From contig NZ_QNUX01000009.1 in NCBI RefSeq assembly GCF_003312425.1, positions 1 to 64,000 on the forward strand: a DNA stretch of 64,000 nucleotides. The letters are read 5' to 3'. This document shows, in pieces, positions 31,857 through 40,196 of the stretch. Position 1 is the first letter of the stretch; every line of letters starts with the position of its first letter. The position numbers were made by a program, and so were the translations under genes. The DNA is from Flavobacterium psychrolimnae (GTDB lineage Bacteria; Bacteroidota; Bacteroidia; Flavobacteriales; Flavobacteriaceae). The notes beneath the pieces were generated by a model. It did not search any database and was not told the origin of the DNA. It saw nothing but the letters and a program-made list of their open reading frames with translations.

Positions 31857-32618
31857 ATGAGAGGATTGAAAATTATTTTTTGGGTATTGTGGCGCATTTG
31901 GTTTTATATTTTGATGGCCATTCCCATATTGGTGATGTTTCCTTTTCTGGTATTGTCTATTTTGACAGAAAGCGGCTATCCTTATTTTTTTAAGATGGCG
32001 CGTATTTGGGCAAAATTTATTCTTTTCGGGATGGGATTTTATTATAAAATAGATAAAAGCCAAGAAATGGAATACCAAAAAAGTTACATGATTGTTGCCA
32101 ATCATACTTCTATGGCTGATATTATGCTGATGCTTGCCCTGACCAGAAATCCGTTTGTTTTTGTGGGTAAAAAAGAACTCTCGAAAATTCCTTTGTTCGG
32201 GTTTTTCTATAAAAGAACCTGTATTTTAGTGGACAGAAGTTCTTCAAAAAGTAGAATGGAAGTTTTTAACCGCGCTCAAAAAAGAATCAATCAAGGATTA
32301 AGCATTTGTATTTTTCCCGAAGGTGGCGTTCCGGATGATGAATCTGTAGTTTTGGATACTTTCAAAGATGGTGCTTTTCGCTTGGCGATAGAACACGAAA
32401 TTCCTATTGTTCCAATTACTTTTGCCGATAACAAGAAGAGGTTTTCCTATACTTTTTTTAGCGGAAGCCCGGGAATTATGCGTGTCAAAATGCATTCACA
32501 CATAGAAACTTTAGGTAAAACGGGTACTGACCGCAAAGAGATTCGCGAGGAAGTTCGTGAAATAATATACAATCAACTGATGGCTTTTGATGCTGATGTG
32601 ATTAAAAACTATAACTGA
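31857..32618 (+). CDS. 1-acyl-sn-glycerol-3-phosphate acyltransferase (PlsC family), copy 1
   Basis: Transfers an acyl chain to lysophosphatidic acid in phospholipid synthesis, at the inner membrane. The 253 residues include N-terminal hydrophobic helices (about 8-36), the catalytic block I NHTSMADIMLML (H-x4-D near 82-87), block II KRTCILVDRSS, and block III FPEGGVPDDE (near 154). The usual FPEGTRS is replaced by FPEGGVPD, a substrate-specificity variant. A second, more canonical PlsC lies at 47.6 kb. The 3' end overlaps the convergent anti-sigma/barrel gene by 17 bases. Confidence 0.9.
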   Translation: MRGLKIIFWVLWRIWFYILMAIPILVMFPFLVLSILTESGYPYFFKMARIWAKFILFGMGFYYKIDKSQEMEYQKSYMIVANHTSMADIMLMLALTRNPFVFVGKKELSKIPLFGFFYKRTCILVDRSSSKSRMEVFNRAQKRINQGLSICIFPEGGVPDDESVVLDTFKDGAFRLAIEHEIPIVPITFADNKKRFSYTFFSGSPGIMRVKMHSHIETLGKTGTDRKEIREEVREIIYNQLMAFDADVIKNYN

Positions 32619-34008
32619 TTCCAGAGTATAACCCAACGAAGATTGGTTTGAAATTACCGGAATTGCTTGAAAACGTGTTCATCTGGTATTTCAGCATGGG
32701 TTCAAAATTAATTTTAAATGATTTCACGAATTGGTATTGAAAACCAACACCAACATTAGTACTGAAATTAATTTGATTCAAATTACGTGCCTCTCCTAAT
32801 GTAATATTCGTTTCTGAGGAAACCAGCGAAATTTTATTTTGGTTTAGAAACAAAGTACTCACACCACCAATAAGGTTAATTCCAAATTTTTTATCCAAAA
32901 CAGTATAGGAAACCTCCAGTGGGACTTCATAATATCCCATTTTTTGATTGATAGCGCCTGTATTTGTTTTTTGTAAGTTGATTTCAAACAAGGACAACAT
33001 ATTCAAATTAGATCCGTTTTTTATCTCTATTAACGCAGTTGAAGTATAATTAATATTTGCCAGGTTATTATTTGCCAAACCTGTCGAATATACTACGTTA
33101 TTCGTGTTATATCCCAGCGAGAGCTTGTTAATTCCGCTTCGTAAGGTCACTTTTTTAGAAACTGCATAATTAACCCCAACGCCAAAACTTAAGCTATTAT
33201 CCATCGTTTTTTGATTTTCTGAAAATTGTGGATCAATAGCGGAACCTCCTGAATTCGAATTCAGATATACGGCAGCAACATTTGGAGTAATTTGCCACTT
33301 GTTTTTTGAACTAAGAACAACAACTTCTTTGTCTTTTACTTTTTTGTTTTTTAGGATTTCTTCTAATTCGTTCGGCGATTCAAAAGAATTTAATGGCTGC
33401 TTTTTAGAATCTATCGCAGCAATTTTAGTGTTTTCAGTATCGTTTAAACGCTCTTTTCCGAAGGTTTGATTTGATACATTATTCGTTTCACCGATAATCA
33501 CTTTAGTCGAAAGTTCCGTGGTGTTTGTTGTTTCTTGTTTTACCGAAGGATGATTTTTTTGTAAAGAAACAACAGCATTAGTTTGAGTTTTCTTCTTATT
33601 CGAATGGATCTCAGATTGATTTGTGGATGTAAATTCTTTTCCATCTTTTTGTTCCGTTTTAATTATGTTCTCAACAACTGGAAGTTCTTTTTTAATTTCC
33701 AATGTGTTACTCTTCTTTTTAACAATAGAATCCGTGATTTTCGAAGAGTTTTTTAAAATTTCTGGCGATACAACAATACCGTTTTGTCCATCAGGATTAT
33801 TATTCAAAAGACTGTTCAAAGCAAATAAACCCAATAGAAATGCGGCCGCAATTCCCGGGAATTTTATCCATAACGGAATTACTTTTCGCTCTTTCTTCTC
33901 TTTTTTTAATTCAGTTTGGATATTTTTCCAGACTTGTTCATTCGGAGGCAGTTCAAAATCCTTGAATCGTTCTTGAAAAAACCGGTCTATATTTTTTTTA
34001 TCGTTCAT
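32602..34008 (-). CDS. Anti-sigma-like membrane protein with C-terminal beta-barrel-like domain
   Basis: A 468-residue protein. The N-terminal cytoplasmic part (MNDKKNIDRFFQERFKDFEL; then PNEQVWKNIQTELKKEKKE) resembles Bacteroidota anti-sigma regions. A single membrane helix follows at about 47-66 (KFPGIAAAFLLGLFALNSLL). A long Ser/Thr/Asn/Lys-rich linker (about 70-260) leads to a porin-like C-terminal part with strands (SLSFGVGVNYAVSKKVTLRS, NQINFSTNVGVGFQYQF) ending in F. Its ATG overlaps the stop of the upstream sigma-factor gene by 4 bases. Anti-sigma function is inferred from this pairing. The barrel-like end is odd for an inner-membrane protein. Confidence 0.82.
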   Translation of the reverse strand: MNDKKNIDRFFQERFKDFELPPNEQVWKNIQTELKKEKKERKVIPLWIKFPGIAAAFLLGLFALNSLLNNNPDGQNGIVVSPEILKNSSKITDSIVKKKSNTLEIKKELPVVENIIKTEQKDGKEFTSTNQSEIHSNKKKTQTNAVVSLQKNHPSVKQETTNTTELSTKVIIGETNNVSNQTFGKERLNDTENTKIAAIDSKKQPLNSFESPNELEEILKNKKVKDKEVVVLSSKNKWQITPNVAAVYLNSNSGGSAIDPQFSENQKTMDNSLSFGVGVNYAVSKKVTLRSGINKLSLGYNTNNVVYSTGLANNNLANINYTSTALIEIKNGSNLNMLSLFEINLQKTNTGAINQKMGYYEVPLEVSYTVLDKKFGINLIGGVSTLFLNQNKISLVSSETNITLGEARNLNQINFSTNVGVGFQYQFVKSFKINFEPMLKYQMNTFSSNSGNFKPIFVGLYSGISYSF

Positions 34009-34562
34009 TTTGCCAATGAATTTATTTTAATTTTTGTGTAATGATCAATTTTTTCTTTCAAGATGGTTCTAGCTCTCGCAAGATTTGACTTTGTGGTTCC
34101 GGTACTGATTTTGAGCATTTCAGAAACTTCTTTATGAGAATATCCATCAAGTACGTAAAGACTAAAAACTAACCGGTATTGGTCCGGTAACTCTTGAATA
34201 ATTTGCATTAAATACTCGATAGAAATATTTTCGTCTTCAATTTCGACTTCTTCCTCAGGAATATTGTCGTTTATAATTTCCATGTATCGAACGCCTCTGA
34301 ATTTTTGAAGGGCATTATTGATCATTATTCTCTTTGCCCATCCTTCAAAAGAGCCTTTAAAGTTGAACTGCTCAATTTTATCAAAAATAATCAAAAACCC
34401 ATCTTGTAGATTGTCTTCGGCATCTGCATAATCACGGGAATATTTTAAACAAACCCCAAAGAATTTTTTAGAAAACAATTGGTACAATTGCTCTTGTGCC
34501 TTGGGGCAGTTTTTTTTGCATTGATTAATGATTTGATCTAATACCACAGTTTTTACGGTCAT
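34005..34562 (-). CDS. ECF RNA polymerase sigma factor
   Basis: A 185-residue sigma-70 family factor with region 2 (GVCLKYSRDYADAEDNLQDG; then FEGWAKRIMINNALQKFR) and region 4 (LPDQYRLVFSLYVLDGYSHK; then EVSEMLKISTGTTKSNLARA). There is no region 3, so it belongs to the ECF group. It directs RNA polymerase to a dedicated promoter set, probably envelope-related. It follows a lipoprotein gene by 3 bases and overlaps the anti-sigma/barrel gene by 4, forming a three-gene operon. Confidence 0.93.
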   Translation of the reverse strand: MTVKTVVLDQIINQCKKNCPKAQEQLYQLFSKKFFGVCLKYSRDYADAEDNLQDGFLIIFDKIEQFNFKGSFEGWAKRIMINNALQKFRGVRYMEIINDNIPEEEVEIEDENISIEYLMQIIQELPDQYRLVFSLYVLDGYSHKEVSEMLKISTGTTKSNLARARTILKEKIDHYTKIKINSLAK

Positions 34563-34565
34563 TAA

Positions 34566-34973
34566 TTAATTCACTGGAATTTCAACTTCTTCAAATATAT
34601 TTTGACCATTAGCATCCTCACCTTTGTAAAACTTAAAGATATAGGATCCGGTATTGGTTACTAAAAAATTAAAAGAAACTTCAATAGGCTCAATGGTTAA
34701 AGGGGTACAATTTGTGCTTTCAAGAACTGCAGTTTGTATTCCAATGGTTCTTACATTTAAATTTTTATCGTAATATATCCCTTGATAAGAATGGCAATCG
34801 GAGGGTTTTTTGTACTTCAATTTTATTTCATAGGTTTGTCCCAAGGTGAAAGATTGTGGCACCGTGTAGCTGTCTACTGCAAGCACTTCATAACTGTAAT
34901 TTGGTTGATCATCATCAATACTACAACCCATTAATGTTAATAAAAACAGAGTAAGTAAAACTATTTTTTTCAT
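34566..34973 (-). CDS. Small lipoprotein, first gene of the sigma-factor operon
   Basis: A 135-residue protein with a lipoprotein signal (KKIVLLTLFLLTLMGCSIDD, lipobox Cys near 17). An all-beta body follows (VDSYTVPQSFTLGQTYEIKL; SYIFKFYKGEDANGQNIF). Two Cys in DCHSYQ and STNCTPL could pair. I recognise no family. The frame can be read from 34997, but the Lys-Lys-hydrophobic signal begins at 34973. It precedes the ECF sigma gene by 3 bases, so it may be a sensor or target of that regulon (inference). Confidence 0.8.
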   Translation of the reverse strand: MKKIVLLTLFLLTLMGCSIDDDQPNYSYEVLAVDSYTVPQSFTLGQTYEIKLKYKKPSDCHSYQGIYYDKNLNVRTIGIQTAVLESTNCTPLTIEPIEVSFNFLVTNTGSYIFKFYKGEDANGQNIFEEVEIPVN

Positions 34974-35076
34974 CTTTAAAAATTTAAAAGTTAACACTAT
35001 TCCGTCAGTCTAAAAGTTTTATCGACGGTTTCTTAATAGATGAGATTTTAAAAAAAAGGTTGCGTTTAAAAATGAA

Positions 35077-35113
35077 AAAACCCGTCTGACTTTTAGGTGC
35101 GAGACGGGTTTTA
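35077..35113 (-). terminator. Terminator of recA
   Basis: AAAACCCGTCT / AGACGGGTTTT around a 14-base loop, followed on the reverse strand by a T-run. It lies 4 bases past the recA stop. Confidence 0.85.
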
Positions 35114-35117
35114 GTAT

Positions 35118-36125
35118 TTATGCTTCTGCTAGTTCTTTTATTCTAGCTTTTATTTTCACTTCAAGTTCATCAGCCAGTTCTGGATTGTCTTTGATTAAAG
35201 ACTTAACCGCATCACGACCTTGTCCAAGTTTGGTTTCACCGTAACTGAACCAAGATCCTGCTTTTTTGATGATTTCAAACTCAACAGCAAGATCTAAAAT
35301 CTCTCCTGTTTTTGAAATTCCTTCACCATACATGATGTCAAATTCAGCAATTTTAAATGGCGGAGCTACTTTGTTTTTCACCACTTTTACTTTGGTTCTG
35401 TTTCCAAGGACGTTGTCACCATCTTTAATTTGTGTAGAACGACGGATATCTAAACGTACCGAAGCATAGAATTTCAATGCATTTCCACCCGTTGTAGTTT
35501 CTGGATTTCCAAACATTACTCCAATTTTCTCTCTCAATTGGTTGATAAAGAAAACGGTACAATGCGTTTTGCTGATTGTTCCTGTCAATTTACGCAATGC
35601 TTGAGACATCAAACGGGCGTGTAATCCCATTTTAGAATCTCCCATTTCGCCTTCAATTTCACTTTTTGGCGTCAACGCAGCAACCGAGTCAATTACAACA
35701 ATGTCAATTGCTCCGGAACGAATCAAGTTCTCTGCAATTTCTAATGCTTGTTCTCCGTTGTCTGGTTGTGAGATGATTAAGTTTTCGATATCTACACCTA
35801 ATTTCTCAGCATAATTTCTATCGAAAGCGTGTTCTGCATCAATAAAAGCAGCAATTCCACCCGCTTTTTGAGCTTCAGCAATAGCGTGAAGTGTCAACGT
35901 GGTTTTTCCAGAAGATTCCGGACCGTATATTTCAATAATTCTACCTCTTGGATAACCGCCAACTCCTAACGCCAAATCGATTCCTAAAGACCCGGAAGAA
36001 ATAGTTTCTACTTCCTCAATGGCTTTGTCGCCCATTTTCATTACTGTCCCTTTTCCGTAGGTTTTGTCTAATTTGTCAAGCGTAAGTTGCAGCGCTTTTA
36101 ATTTGGATTCTTTCTCTGTACTCAT
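35118..36125 (-). CDS. recA: Recombinase RecA
   Basis: Catalyses homologous strand exchange and activates the SOS response. The 335 residues contain Walker A ([20 protein letters not shown], about 60-79), [17 protein letters not shown], the Walker B region [20 protein letters not shown], loop-2 segment [20 protein letters not shown] and a C-terminal [18 protein letters not shown] block. The frame extends to an ATG at 36149 (MKEKVKEKM), but [19 protein letters not shown] at 36125 matches flavobacterial RecA starts. No LexA box is evident upstream. Confidence 0.97.
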   Translation of the reverse strand: MSTEKESKLKALQLTLDKLDKTYGKGTVMKMGDKAIEEVETISSGSLGIDLALGVGGYPRGRIIEIYGPESSGKTTLTLHAIAEAQKAGGIAAFIDAEHAFDRNYAEKLGVDIENLIISQPDNGEQALEIAENLIRSGAIDIVVIDSVAALTPKSEIEGEMGDSKMGLHARLMSQALRKLTGTISKTHCTVFFINQLREKIGVMFGNPETTTGGNALKFYASVRLDIRRSTQIKDGDNVLGNRTKVKVVKNKVAPPFKIAEFDIMYGEGISKTGEILDLAVEFEIIKKAGSWFSYGETKLGQGRDAVKSLIKDNPELADELEVKIKARIKELAEA

Positions 36126-36326
36126 CTTCTCTTTTACCTTTTCTTTCATCTATTTGTATTATTTTATAACGGTAAGAAACTGACAGGATGACTAATTATC
36201 CTATAAATTTCATTTGTAAACTGAACATTTGTTTTGTAAAAATACTTCTTTTTTTAATTAAAAATTTCTCTTTCAAGAATATTTTAAATCTATTTTGAAT
36301 TAAAAATTACGAGTCAATTATGGGTA

Positions 36327-36836
36327 TTAAATGAACAACGCTTTTAATTCGGTTGCGTCATGCGGATTCATTTTTCCGGCTAAAACTAAACTCAACTGTT
36401 TGCGTCGCAATGCAGCTTCAAAACGTTGTTTTTCCAATTCTGTTTCCGGCACAATTTGGGGTACTTCAACGGGTCTTCCGGTATCATCCACGGCCACAAA
36501 AGTGTAAATTGCTTCATTGGCTTTGGTTTTATTACCAGATTCTCTGTCTTCGACCCAAATGTCAATGTATATTTCCATCGAACTCTTGAAAGCTCTAGAA
36601 ACTTTAGCCTCAACAGTCACTACACTTCCTAGTGGAATGGCTCTATTGAACGCTACGTGATTTACGGATGCTGTCACCACAATTCTTCTGGAATGTCGTC
36701 GTGCCGCAATACTCGCTGCGCGATCCATACGGGCTAATAATTCTCCTCCAAAAAGATTGTTCAAAGGATTGGTCTCGCTTGGCAAAACTAAATCGGTTAA
36801 TGTTGTCAGGGATTCTGAAGGATGTTTTGGAGTCAT
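36327..36836 (-). CDS. Acyl-CoA thioesterase (hotdog fold)
   Basis: Hydrolyses acyl-CoA to CoA and free acid, in the cytoplasm. The 169 residues match the YciA/BACH-type cytosolic acyl-CoA hydrolase: LTDLVLPSETNPLNNLFGGE (hotdog entry with N-x-x-G-x-x-x-G), ARMDRAASIAARRHSRRIVV, TVEAKVSRAFKSSMEIYIDI and NEAIYTFVAVDDTGRPVEVP. Chain-length preference cannot be judged. It is transcribed with its own leader between doxX and recA. Confidence 0.92.
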   Translation of the reverse strand: MTPKHPSESLTTLTDLVLPSETNPLNNLFGGELLARMDRAASIAARRHSRRIVVTASVNHVAFNRAIPLGSVVTVEAKVSRAFKSSMEIYIDIWVEDRESGNKTKANEAIYTFVAVDDTGRPVEVPQIVPETELEKQRFEAALRRKQLSLVLAGKMNPHDATELKALFI

Positions 36837-36888
36837 TTTTTTTATATAAAAAGAGAATTGTTGTTATTCAAAATAGTAAGTTGCAATA

Positions 36889-37272
36889 TTAATTTAACCA
36901 ATAAACGGCCAATATTGCTGGGATAAAATAGATTACAATTGTTCTGGCGCCATCATAATCTTTGGCCAATCGTTGTCCAAAAAGCAACATCAATAACGTG
37001 ATACACGAGAAAACGGCTCCGTAAAAACCAAATATTCTTCCGTTGTTCACAAATAATTCGATACAACCCACCACACATAAAATCCCGGAAATTAATTCCA
37101 AAATAAGAATGTTTAGCAACGCCAATGGTACTTGGTTTTTTAGTGGTGTTTTGGCAAAATGGCCTTTTAACCAGTCTACATTGTCTTTCCAATAAAACAG
37201 TTTGTCGTAACCGGACTGAAGGAAAGTGATGGCCAGGAAAATTAAAATTAAAATAGAAGTAATGTTGTTCAT
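36889..37272 (-). CDS. DoxX-like small membrane protein
   Basis: A 127-residue protein with four predicted membrane helices (NITSILILIFLAITFLQSGYDKLFYW at the start, shortened; LLNILILELISGILCVVGCI; YGAVFSCITLLMLLFG; IVIYFIPAILAVYW). The order matches DoxX/DoxD-like proteins, whose reactions are poorly defined. It begins 4 bases after holB, so it is probably co-transcribed with it. Confidence 0.8.
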   Translation of the reverse strand: MNNITSILILIFLAITFLQSGYDKLFYWKDNVDWLKGHFAKTPLKNQVPLALLNILILELISGILCVVGCIELFVNNGRIFGFYGAVFSCITLLMLLFGQRLAKDYDGARTIVIYFIPAILAVYWLN

Positions 37273-37276
37273 GTTT

Positions 37277-38425
37277 TTATTTTTTGTGGATTAATCGGGT
37301 CAGTTTTATGGATAAATCGGTGAGAATAATTTTGGCGTTTCCGTTGCGTTCTATATGATACATTGCTTCTGAAAGTTCTTTGAAAATATCGTTGATGTTG
37401 TTGCCGTTTACGAAAGGCGCAAAATTCTCCAATTTGAACTTTTCTACTTGCGGCTCCATGTAAACTAAACTTGGCGTTTGGTAATTCAACAACAATGCCT
37501 GACGGAACATGTCGATACAAAAATGTAAAAATTTCTTCTGGGTTTCTCTTCCTAAACCAGCAATTTGCTCGCTCCATTGAATCAAATCCTGAATTGCTGC
37601 GGCGTTTCCTTTAGCTCTAAAAGCAGCTCGAACCCAATCGACAAACCATTTTTCAAAAAAAACGGATTCGCTGTCCGGTTGCAGTAATTGTAATGCTTTG
37701 TTGAAATTTCCTTGTGCCTGATGTGCTATTTTTACAGCGGTTTTAGATTCTATATTTTCTTTTGAAACTAAAGCTTCAGAGATTACTTTTTCGCTTAATC
37801 CATTAAAATGCAAAACTTGGCATCGGGAGCGAATGGTTTGAATAATATCTTCTTCATTTTCTGAAATCAGGATAAAAACCGTTCTGTCTGTAGGTTCTTC
37901 CAATAATTTCAGTAGTTTATTAGATGCGGCGATATTCAATTTATCGGCCATCCAAATAATCATTATTTTGTATCCGCCTTCATAAGATTTCAAAGCTAAG
38001 GATTTCAAGATTTCCTGCGCATCATCAACCCTGATTTCGCCTTGTTTATTTTTAACACCAAGCATTTGGTACCAATCAAACAAACTTCCGTACGGATTAT
38101 GTTCTAAAAAATGACGCCATTCCGTGATAAAATCAATGCTTTTTGGTTTTGTTTTTACTTCATCGGTGCTGACCGTAGGATAAATAAAATGCAAATCCGG
38201 ATGCGAAGTTTTCTGGAATTTGATGTTGCACGCTTCATTTGAACCGGTGTTTTCGGCGTTTTGATTGCTGCAAATAATGTATTGTGCATAAGCAATCGCC
38301 ATAGGTAAGGTACCACTTCCTTCGGGACCAACAAATAATTGTGCATGTGGAATTCGGCCCAAATCAGCACTTTTTGTCAAATGACTTTTGATGTGTTCTT
38401 GTCCTAAAATTTCTGAAAATTGCAT
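37277..38425 (-). CDS. holB: DNA polymerase III delta-prime subunit
   Basis: A clamp-loader subunit that helps load the beta clamp at replication forks. The 382 residues start with QFSEILGQEHIKSHLTKSAD and continue with HAQLFVGPEGSGTLPMAIAY, where the P-loop is degenerate as expected for delta-prime. The clamp-loader Walker B-like region is YKIMIIWMADKLNIAASNKL; LLKLLEEPTDRTVFILISEN and the arginine-finger segment IRSRCQVLHFN follow. A TAnnTTTG box lies only 4 bases from the ATG. DoxX follows after 4 bases. Confidence 0.93.
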   Translation of the reverse strand: MQFSEILGQEHIKSHLTKSADLGRIPHAQLFVGPEGSGTLPMAIAYAQYIICSNQNAENTGSNEACNIKFQKTSHPDLHFIYPTVSTDEVKTKPKSIDFITEWRHFLEHNPYGSLFDWYQMLGVKNKQGEIRVDDAQEILKSLALKSYEGGYKIMIIWMADKLNIAASNKLLKLLEEPTDRTVFILISENEEDIIQTIRSRCQVLHFNGLSEKVISEALVSKENIESKTAVKIAHQAQGNFNKALQLLQPDSESVFFEKWFVDWVRAAFRAKGNAAAIQDLIQWSEQIAGLGRETQKKFLHFCIDMFRQALLLNYQTPSLVYMEPQVEKFKLENFAPFVNGNNINDIFKELSEAMYHIERNGNAKIILTDLSIKLTRLIHKK

Positions 38426-38429
38426 GAAG

Positions 38430-38437
38430 CAAAGATA
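38430..38437 (-). promoter_or_regulatory. Putative -7 box of holB (near-leaderless)
   Basis: Reverse-strand TATCTTTG ends 4 bases before the holB ATG, implying a leaderless or nearly leaderless transcript. Confidence 0.5.
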
Positions 38438-38663
38438 GCAGAAAATGGTTTAGTCTAAAATTTTAGCAGGCAAAGTTTCAGTAGAAGCAAGTGCAGAGAA
38501 GTGGTAATTAAGGTATTTATTTTTAAAATTTAATTTGTCTTTATTTCGAACAAAAAACACATAAAGTATTAAAAAGAAACATTATTTATTAATTTACAAC
38601 GATTTCGTTGCTTAAAATTGATTTTATATCGTTTTCCCTAATTTATTAATAATTTAAAAGTTC

Positions 38664-38671
38664 TATATTTG
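38664..38671 (+). promoter_or_regulatory. Putative -7 promoter box of pgk
   Basis: TATATTTG matches TAnnTTTG, 37 bases before the pgk ATG. Confidence 0.45.
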
Positions 38672-38708
38672 TTACTCTTTCAAAAAAAACAAACTAAAAA
38701 ACAGACTG

Positions 38709-39896
38709 ATGAAAACGTTAAGTGATTTCAATTTTGCAAATAAAAAAGCCATAATTCGTGTTGATTTTAATGTGCCTTTAGACGAAAATTTCAATGTAAC
38801 GGATGCAACTCGTATCGAAGCGGCAAAACCTACTATTGACGCGATTCTTGCTCAAGGCGGAAGCGTAATTTTGATGTCGCATTTAGGTAGACCAAAAGGA
38901 GTGGAAGAAAAATATTCTTTGAAACACATACTTAAAACAGCATCAGATATTCTTGGTGTACCTGTTCAATTTGTTTCTGATTGCGTTGGTTCAGAAGCGA
39001 AAGCAGCAGCTGAAAAATTGCAGGCTGGTGAAGTTTTATTGTTGGAAAATTTACGTTTTCATAGCGAAGAAGAAGCTGGAGATGTTGCTTTTGCAAAAGA
39101 ATTAGCGTCACTTGGTGATATTTACGTGAATGACGCCTTTGGAACAGCACACAGAGCGCACGCCTCGACTACAATTATCGCGCAGTTTTTCCCAACGGAG
39201 AAATGTTTTGGATTGTTATTGGCCAAAGAAATTGAAAGCTTGAACAAAGTTTTGAAAAATAGTGAAAAACCAGTTACAGCAGTTCTTGGTGGTTCTAAAG
39301 TATCTTCTAAAATCACGGTGATTGAGAATATTCTTGACAAAGTAGACCACATGATTATTGGTGGTGGAATGACCTTTACTTTTGTAAAAGCATTAGGCGG
39401 TAAAATTGGCGATTCTATCTGTGAAGATGACAAGCAAGAACTAGCTTTGGAAATTTTGCGTTTGGCTAAAGAAAAAGGAGTTCAAATTCATATTCCTGTT
39501 GATGTTGTTGCTGCAAATGCATTTTCAAATGATGCAGAAACACAAATTGTTGATGTAAAAGAAATTCCTGACGGTTGGCAAGGTTTGGACGCAGGTCCAA
39601 AATCATTGGAAAACTTCAAAAAAGTAATCATGGAATCTAAAACGATTCTTTGGAATGGACCATTAGGTGTTTTTGAAATGGAAAATTTTGCTAACGGAAC
39701 CATTGCTTTGGGTAACTTTATTGCAGAATCTACTGCAAACGGAGCGTTCTCCCTTGTAGGTGGAGGTGATTCAGTGGCGGCAGTAAAACAATTTGGATTG
39801 GAAGACAAAGTAAGCTACGTCTCTACCGGTGGAGGAGCGATGTTGGAAATGCTGGAAGGTAGAACTTTGCCCGGAATTGCAGCTATTTTAGACTAA
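38709..39896 (+). CDS. pgk: Phosphoglycerate kinase
   Basis: The glycolytic enzyme transferring phosphate from 1,3-bisphosphoglycerate to ADP. The 395 residues are complete: [20 protein letters not shown] (substrate-binding signature near 13-32), [54 protein letters not shown], the nucleotide-binding [19 protein letters not shown] and [14 protein letters not shown]. Standalone, with its own promoter box and terminator. Confidence 0.98.
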   Translation: MKTLSDFNFANKKAIIRVDFNVPLDENFNVTDATRIEAAKPTIDAILAQGGSVILMSHLGRPKGVEEKYSLKHILKTASDILGVPVQFVSDCVGSEAKAAAEKLQAGEVLLLENLRFHSEEEAGDVAFAKELASLGDIYVNDAFGTAHRAHASTTIIAQFFPTEKCFGLLLAKEIESLNKVLKNSEKPVTAVLGGSKVSSKITVIENILDKVDHMIIGGGMTFTFVKALGGKIGDSICEDDKQELALEILRLAKEKGVQIHIPVDVVAANAFSNDAETQIVDVKEIPDGWQGLDAGPKSLENFKKVIMESKTILWNGPLGVFEMENFANGTIALGNFIAESTANGAFSLVGGGDSVAAVKQFGLEDKVSYVSTGGGAMLEMLEGRTLPGIAAILD

Positions 39897-39976
39897 TTCT
39901 TGTATTAGAAAATCATTATAATCCGTTTTATTGGTGCTAATTAAACATCAAGAAAACGGAAATCAGGATTAAACGG

Positions 39977-40014
39977 AAAACCTTAGCGATAGTATTTATT
40001 GCTGAGGTTTTTTT
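39977..40014 (+). terminator. Terminator of pgk
   Basis: AAAACCTTAGC / GCTGAGGTTTT hairpin with a T-run, 80 bases past pgk. The remaining gap to 40196 shows no further feature. Confidence 0.8.
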
Positions 40015-40196
40015 GTGAAATTTCAGAATTTGATTTTTTAAAGTGGTTTTACCTTTCAAAACAGCTAAAATTATTTGCAAATGCATCAAAGATTGCATTT
40101 TTAACAATATTTAAAGAAATTTTTAGTTTAAACCTATTAAGTTTGTAAAAACAAGCTTTGTAATCATTTGTAATATAGGTCTTTGATCGTAAAAAT

